Source: Lytechinus variegatus
Taxonomy: Eukaryota; Echinodermata; Echinoidea; Temnopleuroida; Toxopneustidae
Assembly: GCF_018143015.1 (NCBI RefSeq)
Contig: NC_054756.1
Coordinates: 14,640,902-14,704,901, forward strand
Reading direction: 5' to 3'
Length of the DNA: 64,000 nucleotides
The position numbers and the translations under genes were made by a program. The number at the start of each line of letters is the position of its first letter. Within the stretch, counting starts at the first letter, position 1. Positions 1-11,600 of this stretch are shown in pieces. A model generated the notes under the pieces. The model saw only the letters and a program-made list of their open reading frames with translations, was not told where the DNA came from and did no database searches.

Positions 1-314
1 CATTAACAGCTCATCATGCTCCAAGCGGTCTAATTTCATTTTTGCTATACAACTAGTGTATCTTTTCACCATTTTGATAGACAATCGACTGGGGTTGATT
101 TTCACTTAGGCTGAGTTGAAGTTGTAATAAGACCGAAATTAGCCAAATATGTGTTTAGACCTTTCCAAGTGGACAAAATGAATGTTGACCAAATGGGTTA
201 AATCTGAATGAAGATAACTCATCTGAAAATTAAGACATCATAGTTTTCCACCAATCGTGCATGAATTTTCATTTTGAATTACACCTTTAAATTTCTTTTT
301 CATTCAATAAACAG
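1..314 (+). other. Intron 3' end before the RTF2 last exon
   Basis: AT-rich noncoding sequence ending in a pyrimidine-containing tract and a CAG acceptor at 312-314. No other gene or repeat was recognised in it. Confidence 0.6.
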
Positions 315-607
315 AAACCGGCGCAAAGAGTGGTACCAGCAGCGATAAACTCTCTATCCAGACTGGCAACCTCAAGAAATTCATTCCTGGTAAAACCGAA
401 GGCGTCACGTCTGGGGCAACAAACAAAAAGCCTGAGGATGTCCCTGGAAGGTCACACAAGAAGGATCTAGACCCATCCACCACAAGGCCAGAATATGACT
501 CAAAGAAGACCAAGGTGTACAAGTCCCTCTTCCTACCCAAGAATAAAGATGAAGGAGAGAAGTCGCCGTGGGTCACCTACAACCCATACTATGCTATGAG
601 GAACTGA
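315..607 (+). CDS. RTF2: RTF2 (replication termination factor 2), last coding exon
   Basis: This is the C-terminal coding exon of an RTF2-like protein; upstream exons lie outside the window. After the acceptor at 312-314 the frame (starting with two bases of a split codon) encodes 96 residues and stops with TGA at 605-607. The first two thirds are Lys/Ser/Thr/Pro-rich and look disordered. The end reads VYKSLF, then a charged spacer, then SPWVTYNPYY. Known RTF2 proteins end the same way, with a YKSLF motif followed by a Lys/Glu-rich spacer and WVTH. RTF2 is a nuclear protein with an N-terminal Zn-finger/RING-like region that acts at stalled replication forks; that region is not visible here. 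The call rests on the short C-terminal motif, so it is good but not certain. Confidence 0.75.
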
Positions 608-704
608 ACATCCTTTTTGATTACCTACATGTACAATATGAACTGTGTCATGCAGATCGGTATAGGTGCCCTTTGGGTGAAGAATAGGGTGATTTTAGTC
701 TAAG

Positions 705-806
705 GAGACCAAGGCGTACAAGTCCCTCTTCCTACCTAAGAAGAAAGATGACCGAGAGAAATCCCCTTTGGTGACCTACAGTCCTTATTATGCTAGGAGG
801 AACTGA
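705..806 (+). pseudogene. Second copy of the RTF2 C-terminal coding end
   Basis: A 102-bp stretch repeats the last part of the RTF2 exon. In frame it encodes 33 residues beginning ETKAYKSLFLPKKK and ending TYSPYYARRN, followed by TGA at 804-806, against KTKVYKSLFLPKNK...TYNPYYAMRN in the exon at 315-607. It is preceded by TTTTAGTCTAAG, which could serve as a splice acceptor, so it might be an alternative terminal exon rather than a dead duplicate. It lies in the 3' UTR of the first copy if that transcript continues. Confidence 0.7.
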
Positions 807-920
807 ACTGTACTTCTGCACATATTTATCCTTTTGGGTTACCTCTAATATTTACTGTGCAATGTGGAACTTGAGAGTGTCCTGTATCGTCAAGCAGAGT
901 TTATTTTAGACATGGGCGAT

Positions 921-990
921 GAAGCTATCTGAGTCCCTTTTCCTATCCAAGAATAAAGATGCGGGAGAGAAGCCGCCTTTGATGACATAG
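921..990 (+). pseudogene. Third, decayed copy of the RTF2 C-terminal end
   Basis: Sequence matching CCCTTTTCCTATCCAAGAAT and the following AAAGATG(C/A)(G)GGAGAGAAG of the exon tail recurs here, with substitutions and an early stop within the copied tyrosine region. It is the most diverged of the three copies, implying successive local duplication of the exon end. Confidence 0.55.
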
Positions 991-999
991 ATTCAAAGG

Positions 1000-1227
1000 T
1001 GTAGCATTGTTTTGGATGAGCGGATAAACCCCAATACCATGAACCACAGGGTCCGGGGTTTGAATCCTACCGCAGCACTTATGTCCTTTGGCAAGGTATT
1101 TATCTACATTTGCCACTCTCAATCCAGGTATTAAATGGGTACCTGGTATGAAGGAATTCCTTGAATGCTTGAGCGCCCGATCAGGGTAGCCGTGCTAAAG
1201 CCAGTATAACATAGTCATATTAAGCAG
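1000..1227 (+). repeat. tRNA-derived SINE
   Basis: A B-box-like GGTTTGAATCC lies at about 1058-1068, with a weak A-box-like segment some 50 bp upstream. The body that follows (ATGTCCTTTGGCAAGGTATT, then TGCCACTCTCAATCCAGGT, then AAATGGGTACCTGGTA, then TTGAATGCTTGAGCGCC) is the pattern I know from abundant echinoderm tRNA-related SINEs. The copy is diverged; ends are approximate. Confidence 0.75.
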
Positions 1228-1332
1228 GACTATCTTGTGTCAAAGAGTAAAGATGAAAAACTTGCCTATATTTTTTTTATTAAAGGTGAATTACATGTAC
1301 AAAGGTCACTTTGTGTCATGTATACTGTCTCG

Positions 1333-1722
1333 AGGTGGTGCTGCACCAGCCCGAGTTTGCTCAATCTCAAGATTTTAGCCCGATCTGGCCTCTTCGCGAT
1401 TAATCTCGAGATTCAAGAAACTCCATCTCCACCAGCGCAAGAAGAGCAATTCATGCTCGAGCAAGGCATCGCATTATGGTCCGACGCTGTGAATAAATAA
1501 TCTTGAGTGCATCTGCACCTGCGATTTAGCGGGATGAATCGTAAATAGCACGCTACTTACAAATAACCTTAAGTTGACTAAGGATTGCAATGTCGAGATC
1601 AATCCAGCTAACTATCGTGATGATTGTGTCTCCAGTACAAATAATCTAGAGATTTTTCAGATCGGGATAATTGGCCGGATCAGAAATAGCACGATTATCT
1701 GAAAACTCGGGCTGATGCAGAC
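1333..1722. mobile_element. Short inverted-repeat (MITE-like) element
   Basis: The left end contains GCACCAGCCCGAGTTT and the right end holds its inverse AAACTCGGGCTGATGC; more weakly matching arms continue inward (GATCTGGCC against GGCCGGATC). No coding capacity. Target duplication not resolved. Confidence 0.5.
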
Positions 1723-1901
1723 GGCCCTATATTCTCCCTCTTTCTTAATCCCCCTCTCTTTCCCATCTCTCTATGTGTCTCTGTCTCTCTCTTTTTTTAT
1801 GCTTCTGCCCACCATAGGCATTTGTTTTGGGGTTGTCCAGTTTTTTAACTTGAAATAACTCAAGAACTAATAAACACTGTTCTCACTATATTTTGTAAAA
1901 C

Positions 1902-2277
1902 TAGATTATTGGAAACTAGTTTAGGAAACAAGTTTGGAAGGATGCTTTGTTATCGTTATCATCTGATCACCCAAAAGTGTTTTTTGAAACCATGTAAAGT
2001 GGTCTTTTCGCTTCGGGAATGCTCTAAAGTAGGGTGACATGTTGTACACGAAATTTGAGAACGGCACCAGAGACATTCTACACATTATGTGGAGTAGCGT
2101 GCTCAAAACATGGGAAGATTTCTTCCTGAAGAGCGGTTGTGTCCTCACTTTTGCTACAATCAGTTTAACGAGGCAAAGAGATCTTGAAAACTCGCGAGGT
2201 GGTTTTCAGAACAGGTTTGGAAGACGCTTCCAAGACCGTTTTCGACAATTCTCTTTCCACTAAACTAGTTTCCATTA
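1902..2277. mobile_element. MITE-like element with GGAAACTAGTTTAG ends
   Basis: Left end ATTGGAAACTAGTTTAG is matched by CTAAACTAGTTTCCATTA at the right end, and the arms partly continue inward (AAGTTTGGAAGG against GCTTCCAAGACC). Nothing coding was recognised inside. Confidence 0.6.
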
Positions 2278-3792
2278 TTCTACATTTAGCTTTAGGATGG
2301 TAATAAGAGTGGGTTCTTCAACAGATGTATGTAGACCCAGTTTGAGTTTGATTTGAATTTATCATAACTCTTTGTTAGATGGAATCCTAAATGGCCCTGT
2401 CTTACAAATCAAATCCAATTTTGGATTGATTTCAAATTATGTAACTAGGAATTGTGATTAATCTAAAAGTGCATCTGTTCACCAGAAGGTACTAGGCTCG
2501 AAGACAGACATTTTCCTCTATTTTAATGTGCTGTTTCTTTTTACTTATCTTTACTTTTAGTTTTTGCTGTCTTCTAAGCGCCTTTAGCATCTAATCAAAA
2601 TGGAAAAGATACTTTATAAATTCTATGTATTATTACTATTATCTCATAATTTCAGTTTGATTTGGATCTTTTCACAACTCCGTGAAAGACAGGGGCCTTG
2701 ATAAACAATTTTGATCCAAGTACATGACTTGTATATGTGGTTATGATATGAATAATTTTTTGTTTCCAAATGTTTTATGGAAAATGTACATTATGAAAAT
2801 AGAATATCCAATTACTATTTGAAGGTTAACCTTATATTATAATCCCAGGTTTATCGTAATTACTGAAAAAATATGAAATATTGAAACAAAATAATTATAT
2901 TGTGGTTGGCCTGGTATCTTCATGTATATAAAAGTGACTTTTCCTTTGACATCATGCTCTTTTACAAGTCTTCCTCTTTTTGTGTCATAGGGGATATCAG
3001 AGGAGGGATGTTGTTTTTCATGCAGCATGAGGTTGATGTCGATTGAGCTTTCAGATGATGGGAGTTTTGTTTATATCGATGATGATACTGAGGAAGTGGA
3101 TGATAGTGGTGGTAAATGTATTCTTCATGGGGTAATTGCTGAAGATGATGAAAACATTTTTGGAGTTGGTGGTGAAAGTCTCTTTAGTTTTGGTAAATCT
3201 CCCTCCCCTTCCCCCTAAAGAAAAAAAAGGAATTTTTTTTTCATTTATAGTGGAATTTTGTTATTTTTCTTTGTTTTGAAAAATGTGCCTTTTTTCAAAA
3301 GAGGAAGTACCCTTTTTTTCTACCCCCCCTCCTGACTTTAAACTTCGCTTCACCGTCCCTGATGAAACTCCATGGTGTCTTAGTAGCAAGTAGTTTAATG
3401 ATTGATGTAAATGGAGCCTCATGAAAGGAATGGTGAAAACGATGTGAATTATCTTTTTTAAAAGGAAAACATGACCAAATGGCAGATTGATCAGATATTT
3501 GGTAAAAATTTTGATGGAAAAGATAGTAAGAAGGCAGTTTACAAAAGAAAAATAGAATAAACACAAGAAAATGAGGGATACAAAATCCCTACAATCTAAT
3601 CAATCCATCTATGCAAATATCTCTATTTATTAATGTAAATGGGCAAATACCGTTTGGTGAAACTCTCTTCAGTGACCGTGGAACCGACGGGGGGGGGGTG
3701 ATTTTTCTATGGCCTGCCCACCCCCTGCACTTTCAGATCAAAGCAACATCCCATCCACCGTCATTATCATTAGGTGCTATACAGTACCTATC
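2278..3792. other. Intergenic, no gene recognised
   Basis: AT-rich DNA. A 63-codon acidic open frame starts at 3027 on the plus strand but has no recognisable domain or splice context. Low-complexity A/T and C tracts lie at 3220-3330. I see nothing else of note. Confidence 0.5.
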
Positions 3793-4155
3793 TTATTCCT
3801 TCATTATCGTGACCGTTGTCATGAGCATTACTATCATCGTCATCATCATAATCATTATCTTCATCATCACCATCAGCATCATCATCACCCTCATCATTAT
3901 CACCATCTTCTTCATCATTATCACCACCACCACCATCACAATCATCATCTTAATCATTATCATCATTATCACCACCACCACCATCACAATCATCATCTTA
4001 ATCATTATCATCATCATCATCACATCCCCATCATCTTCTTCATCATCATCATCACCACCACTTCCACCACCACCACTATCACCATCATCATCATTTTCAT
4101 CATCATCATCACCATCATCATCATCCTCATCATCACCATCATCATCATCATTTAA
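3793..4155. repeat. CAT/ATT trinucleotide microsatellite
   Basis: About 360 bp of near-continuous CAT, ATC, ATT and CAC triplets. Long open frames on both strands (His/Ile-rich on plus, Asp/Met-rich on minus) are artefacts of the repeat. Confidence 0.95.
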
Positions 4156-4876
4156 AATACCAGTCACGGTAGTAGAAAATAATGACATAACAAAAGTGCT
4201 TCTCAATCTTAAGTCATTCCTTTTATTCATTTAATATTTATATTAGTATTGCTCGTCAGATATTAAATTGTAGTTAATAATATACATAATATTCTTTATT
4301 CGGTAATGTTATTCCGGAAATGTTTCCTATTTTCATCTTTTATTTAGGTTTTATTTTAAGTTGCTTACTCTTCAAGAAACCGTCTGGATGAGCAAGGGTT
4401 AACAAGGCAGTCCGTCTACACTTTTGATGAGGCGACTACTTTCGCAAGATAATTCTAGATAATTTGAGGAACGAAAAACTACTTTTGCTTTACAATTTCA
4501 GTAACTATATTCGTGAATACTTTTTTGTTGCATTGTAGGGAGATATTACCATTTTCACTCCCACTTTTGTGAAAAATAATATACAAAAAACAAGATATAA
4601 CATATGCGTAAAAATACTGGCCATTTTTTATTGCAACATTACAAATTAACAGCACATCAAAACAAGATTACATTTACTTTACTCTAGCTCACTTGTATCC
4701 CATTCTTTCTCATCTCCTCGCCTCCCCCTCTCTCTGTTCGCTTTTTTTTTAATTATCTTTTTTATCGTTGTCCTCCATCATCTCTAACCCCATGGTTTTC
4801 TAATTTCCATTGCCCATTCTCATCTCCACCCCATGCATTCTCTCTTTTCCCCTCCTCTCTCTCCCTCTCTCTCATT

Positions 4877-5210
4877 GGCGGCGGAAGCCAAAAATTTTAG
4901 GGGGGACCACCAAAAAATTTTGACAAGCAAAAAAAAAAAAGTATCAACCCGAAACTATAAGGGGAGGAGGAAACAATATTGACAATCAAAAAAAAAAGGG
5001 GTTCAACCCAAAATTTAGGGGGGGGGGCGTAGAAAACAACATTGACAAGCAAAAAAAGGGTATCAACCCAAAAATTTAGGGGGGGCGCAGGAAACAACAC
5101 TGACAAGCAAAAAAAAAAAGAAAAAGGTTGTCAACAAAAAAATAGGGGGGGGGATCGTCCCCCCACCTCAAATTTAGTGGGGGAAATGTCCCCCCGCTTC
5201 CGCCGCCTAT
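4877..5210. mobile_element. Poly-G-tipped inverted-repeat element
   Basis: Left end GGCGGCGGAAGCC and right end GCTTCCGCCGCC are inverse copies. Between them, degenerate units of about 60 bp repeat the pattern TTGACAAGCAAAAAAA...AAATTTAGGGGGGG. The TTGACAAGC motif recurs in elements at 34528 and 54765, so these are probably related. Confidence 0.65.
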
Positions 5211-5281
5211 GCTCTCTCCACCCCTCCCTCTCTTGCTGTGTTTGTGTTTCTCTCTCTTTCTATTCATAGGAAACTGTACTT

Positions 5282-5658
5282 TTAACCGCTTTGAGCCACG
5301 AGCGGCTTTTGTACCACAAGGGCGTCCCAATTCTTGTTAAAGAAGACCGTCCCATCTTCTTTTCGCTCCGAGCACTGGTCCGACCCCATATACTCCATCA
5401 CCTCTTTGAGAAAGTCGGGCGACACCGAACCGCGGAAATCGATGATTTCGGTGATGAAATCGAGGAGGAGCCCCCCTTCCTCGGACCCCTCTTCGAAGCA
5501 GCTGGTGATGTCGAGGTTGAATCCCTGGTGGTTTTCTTCGAAGTGGATTCCCTGAGAGGAGAGACACTGTCGGACGTCACTGGCGCAAAAGAAGGATCCG
5601 GTTGACGTCTCCATTATGAGGGGAAATCGATTCCAAAGACGCCACGAACCACAAGTAT
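5282..5658 (-). CDS. HNMT: HNMT exon 3 (C-terminal)
   Basis: The acceptor TTTCACAG precedes 5658; the first two bases complete a codon begun in exon 2. The exon encodes 124 residues and stops with TAA at 5284-5282. It carries the W-x-x-F-P segment, CASDVRQCL, DITSCFEEG and the terminal FFNKNWDALVV strand. Confidence 0.92.
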
Positions 5659-8600
5659 CTGTGAAATTCAAGAAGAAAAAAATAATCTGTAATTCGCAGT
5701 TCCATCGGATTCTCAATCATTCAGGCCAACTTTCATACAAGAAAATTACATAAATAATGAAAAGAAGTATAAGAAAACCTGAACCTTTCAAGAATATTCA
5801 CATTTCTGTTGACCATAAAGGTGTATTTTCAATATGGGCACGCGGACGTTTGCGAGAATGCATGATGCCGAAAGAAAATACAAAGTCGTTCATCGACATT
5901 TTCTTCTCTTTTTTTTTTGGGGGGGGGGTGGCAACTTAACTTTCGGCTCACGTCTTCCTCAGCGTCGTCGAAAATTTGTGAGATGATAGAAATGTCAGTT
6001 CTTTTTCCATTAAAAGATGGAAACAAGGTAATATATCTAACCCTCGTGCATGATTTGGAACATAAAGAACAATTTATTTATCCAAAATAGGCACGGGTGA
6101 CGCCAAGGAATTTTGTTGGTAGGGCCGTAGGGGGATCACTCTTTTTTCTTATGAAATAACAAGGGCAATTCTCCTTTTATCTTCTCTCTTTGAATTATTC
6201 GTAAATCATAGGTGTTTTGCCCCCGGTCCCCTTTAGCGGCGTCCCTGGATCTAGTAGTTTACATTTATACCGTTTTATTTTTCGACATGCAGTCGTATTT
6301 TATCCAAAATGTTTACGTTATATAATTCGAATAACTCGAAGAAGACCCACATCACGTTTAACAAAGCTGTTCGAAAGTTAAGATTAACTTTACGAATGAC
6401 TGATCGTCTGTTCTTGCGCTAAATGACAAGAGATATCCGAAAATTTCCCTAAGTTTAAGAGGAACTTATCCCTTTTTAGTTTACCCATCGTTAGAAACCA
6501 CATTTTGACAAATCCATCTGCTTGTCATAATTCCCACTGACTTGATCCGTTACGATTGACCTTTCGTAGCTGATCGCGAAAAATTTCGACGTCCCCGCCC
6601 CCCCAAATCCCCCCCATTGCCAAGACTTCATGATCTGCTAAGATCTGACACTACTCCGATTACTCCATGCCCCGGGGGGGGGGGCCACTTCCATTCACGA
6701 GTGGATACCATGCGCGACCATGGGGTCTCGAAAAGCACCCTAAACACGTAATTTCCATATTCTGAAAATGCACCCCTTAACAAGTATTGGCGTGTGAAAC
6801 CCTACCCTTAACAAGTCTTGGAAACAAAACGATACTCTTGGCAAATATTCCCTGAAATGCACCCCTAAACAAGTACAGGAATGTTTTATTGTTACGGGTC
6901 CTTCGGTCGTCGGCTTTACCTTATTTGGTTTAGTACGACCCCACCTTCTACACCTCGCGCAAATCGGGCTCTAAACACGTAGTGTTGGGGCAAAAAGGAC
7001 ATCCTTTATAAAACATTTAATTTTGTTTTATCATCCCCGCTAATTCGACCCTAAACACGTAATTTCCCTAGCGAAATAGATACCCTTTTTTTCATTATTT
7101 TTGTGTTTTTGACACCCTTATCACGTTACGTACGTAACGTGCCCTATCGTGAAAAAGACATCCTTTTTACGTGTTTTTTTGGTCGCGCATGGTATCCACT
7201 CGTCAATGTAAGTGCCCCCCCCCCCGGGCTCCATGCTTGAGAGCACGGTTTCAATCATGGCACGAATTGTGACATCTTCAAATAAGTTTTTCATATCGAC
7301 TACAGGTATATTTCCATTAATCATTGCACTACAAAGGTCAAGGAACTTTTCTTCAAGGACGATCTGATCACCTGACACAATAATTATCAGCATAATCCCC
7401 CCTTCTTCCAAACAATCGTAGAGATAACGTATGGTGTCCTCAAAGTCCGCGGCATAGTACAAAGACTGTATGGTGCTGATGAAATGGTATTTGGTCGGGT
7501 GGTCGCCTTCCTGGGCACGATACTCGTCGATGCCTAGTTGACGAAGATCGAACTCAATACCTTCGAAGTTGGACTTGTTGCCGTCGATGAGCCCTCGGTA
7601 GATGTCGAGCATTTTCTCGGCAGGTTCCACCACGACGTTCCGGACGGACCGGAAACGAGTCTTGATGCATGTCGCCAGTTTGCTGTCTGTTTCCCCTTTT
7701 AAATATGAAAACAATCAATAAATCTTTGATTCCCATTATCGCATGGCTCTTTGAAGAAGACGGGGAGGGGTAAAGACAAAGAAATTGTGTTAAGTTTGTC
7801 TCCAAATCAGTATAATTATGATCAGTGTACAGGGGCGGATCCAGCTTTCGCCAATTTTCTAACCTATATTTTACCCGATCAGCCGCTTTTTTTTTGAAGC
7901 ACTGGCGTAAATCCGGGGGGGGGGTGGCCTGTACAGACATCTCCCCCACTTTTTACGAAAGAAATGACAAAAAAAATCACAAGAGATAATTGTTTATTGG
8001 TGAAAATTCTTCCTAAAATACCGCTTAACAAATAGAACAATATTATTGAATCATAAAATGCAAATAAAAAGCCAGTCGGGGAGCCAGTTCACCATTTCCA
8101 AACGAAATAACCTACTTATGTCCTAAATATAACATTGAAGAAAACCCCCGTTTCTTCCAATTCATCAATGTTGGGGTCTTTGGGAAGGGATTGAGATGGA
8201 ATGTCAAACAATTTTGAATGTAATCTCTAATAGAACCATTAAACCATCATGGGGTAAAAAAGAAAATAATATTAGAGGGGTATTTGCCATATAGACATAT
8301 AGTGACGTAACTACGGGGGGGGGCAAGGGGGCACATACCCCCCCTTCATCGGCGGACCCCCCAAAAAACAAAAACAAAACGGGGAAAAGGGAAAAGGAGA
8401 AAAGAGGGAAAAAGGAAGAGAAACGTAGTGGGAAAGAAGAAAATATTATTCATTATAATGTGATATTATAATTATGTTATATGTTAAATTACCTAAGAAA
8501 CATTTTTATCATAACTGTATGAAACATAATTTGCCAAGGGCCTACGTCTTCATTGTTCCTGGTGCTCGCATTGTCTGTTTAACGAGATATACAATCCTCT

Positions 8601-11600
8601 TGTACTAAAACATCCCGTTTTCAAGTCAATATAAACCAAATATATTTCCTAAATAGCACTTGAGTAATCATTGTTTTATGTAGTTACATTATGCTTCTTT
8701 TATACATGACTCAAAAAGTGATTGCCCATTAAGGTCTTCGTATATATAAAACATTTCCTGTCCGTGATTACGTTCGCATTATGGATTGGTGAGATATGTC
8801 TGCTCTTCATTAATTCAAAACATCAGTCCTTAAAATGTCCCTTCTTCTGATCTAAATATAAAAATTTTCAGCTCGCGCTTCGCGCTCGCATCATTTGGTT
8901 AATAGAATACGTATGGTCCTAGTTAATTCCTACAAAGAAATCTTAGAATGCCCCACTTCAGGTCTGAATTATCTAAATTTTCAACTCGCGCTCGAAATAT
9001 TTGATTAGTGAGATGCGCATAATAATCATGATTGCAATGATTACAAAAAGTGTTTCATGTGTTCAGATGTAATTCTAATAAAATCAGCAAGCGCTTGGCA
9101 CTCGCATTAGATGACTAGATAAGCATATTCTTAATGGATTCCTAAAATATCTCCTTTGAAATCTCGCTGTTTGGGGTCAGAATATACGAAAATTTCAGCT
9201 CGCGCTCGCGTTGTTTAGTGAGACATGTACCTCTCATGATTACACAAATTTGATTATAATGTCCCTTTTTAAATGTGAATATGAAACAAAATTCAACTCG
9301 CGCTTCGCGCTCGCATTATTTGATCAGTGAGATACATATCCGTTTAATAACGTTGTCCTTAAAATGTCTCTAGGTCAGTATAACTGACAACTGAACGCGC
9401 TTCGCGCGCTCACTCAGTGATTCAAAAATTTTGCTGGTGCCCCCAATGCCGTGACCCACGGTACGCCACTGTGGACATATCAATGACAATTTCTTGCATA
9501 TCTAAAAACATAATTGCAAAAAAAGCCAAAATATTCAGTCATCCCCCACCCGTCATCACGGATTTACGCCAGTGCTTTGAAGTGTAGTCCTAACAGTCAC
9601 TATGTATCTTTATTCTTTTAAAACAACATAAATACAATGATAATCTCATATGTACATAAGTGCAAGAGTGAAGCATGAGCTATTTTTTTTTAAATTTCAT
9701 GTAGGCCCTATTTTTTTTCTGATAATTCAACATTCTAGGCAATGTTTGTGATCCTGAACAAGATGCGAGCGCGAAGATTTTAATATACATTCTATTCTGA
9801 ATAAGCCATGAAGACAATACATATATCAACAATCAAATAATGCGAGCGCGAGGTGTTTTTTTTACGTCCTGACCTAAAAATTGAATTCTAAGCACTTTTT
9901 TGTAATCATGAATGGGATATTTATATAAATAAACCATTGATGCGAGCGCGAGTGGAAAACAAGAGATTAAGGTAACAAGGGGACACTCCATTCATGCTTT
10001 GCAAATCATCATGAAAACTTGGCTGTAGGGTATATTTCTACATAATACCAAGGAGATATATCTCCTTGATAATACAAGCGCGAAGCGTGAGCAGATTTTT
10101 TTTATATTCTAATCTGCAACTGGATAATTTAAGCATGCTGTATTAAACAAAGATAAAGCTATGTATTATGCATGAGCTTGTTCTAGATTTAGACCTAGAA
10201 TCTGGGCATCTTAAATACATTTTTTATCATGAAATTCAATACTGCGAGCGCAAAGCGCGAGCTGAAAATATTTGATATTCCGATCTGAAGAAGGTTCAAT
10301 CTAAACACTATTTCAAGCACTATGTAGGAAAATTGTGACGTGGACATGGATTACAATCAATAAATGATGCAACCGCGAAGCTGATATTCTTGTAATTATT
10401 ATTTTGACCTACGACCGGGACATTCTAAAAACATTCGTCATCATATGAAAATAATGACTCTCCTCCTATTCATCTTCCTTAGCGCGAGAAGAAACTTGCC
10501 GATTCAGAAAAAAAGGGACAATTCATAAAACTGTTATTATCTTATTTATTAACTCAATAGGCCTAATAAGAACGGGAAATTCGTTGATATCAAGGCCGAA
10601 AAGCTGGTGCCAGGTAAAAATGGCAGAGGTAATAATGGCATAGGTAAAAATGGCAGAGGTAAAAAATGGCAGAGGTAAAAATGGCAGAGGTAAAAACGGC
10701 AGAGGTAAAAATGGCAGAGGTAATAATGGCAGAGGTAAAAAAGGCAGAGGTAAAAATGGCAGAGGTAATGGCAGAGGTAAAAATGGCAGAGGTATAAATG
10801 GCAGAGGTATAAATGGCAGAGGTAAAATGGCAGAGTAAAAATGGCAAAGGTAATAATGGCAGAGGTGAAAATGGCAGAGGTAATAATGGCAGAGGTAAAA
10901 AAGGCAGAGGTAAAAATGGCAGAGGTAATGGCAGAGGTAAAAATGGCAGAGGTATAAATGGCAGAGGTAAAAATGGCAGAGTAAAAATGGCAGAGGTAAT
11001 AATGGCAGAGGTAAAATGGCAGAGGTAATAATGGCAGAGGTAAAAATGGCAGAGGTAATAATGGCAGAGGTAAAAATGGCAGAGGTAAAAATGGCAGAGG
11101 TAAAAATGGCAGGGGTGAAAATGGCAGAGGTAAAAATGGCAGAGGTAAAATGGCAGAGTAAAAATGGCAAAGGTAATAATGGCAGAGGTAAAAATGGCAG
11201 AGGTAATAATGGCAGAGGTAAAAAAGGCAGAGGTAAAAATGGCAGAGGTAATGGCAGAGGTAAAAATGGCAGAGGTATAAATGGCAGAGGTAAAAATGGC
11301 AGAGTAAAAATGGCAGAGGTAATAATGGCAGAGGTAAAAATGGCAGAGGTAATAATGGCAGAGGTAAAAATGGCAGAGGTGAAAATGGCAGAGGTAAAAA
11401 TGGCAGAGGTAAAATGGCAGAGGTAAAAAGGCAGAGGTAAAAATGGCAGAGGTAATAATGGCAGAGGTAAAATGGCAGAGTAAAAATGGCAGAGGTAATA
11501 ATGGCAGAGGTGAAAATGGCAGAGGTAAAAATGGCAGAGGTAAAATGGCAGAGGTAAAAAGGCAGAGGTAAAAATGGCAGAGGTAATAATGGCAGAGGTA

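Noticed and set aside
3027-3218. 63-codon acidic frame
   Set aside because: Low-complexity GAT/GGT-rich stretch with no supporting context.
3611-4234. Ile/Ser- and His-rich frames of 145-207 codons
   Set aside because: They follow the CAT/ATT microsatellite on both strands at once.
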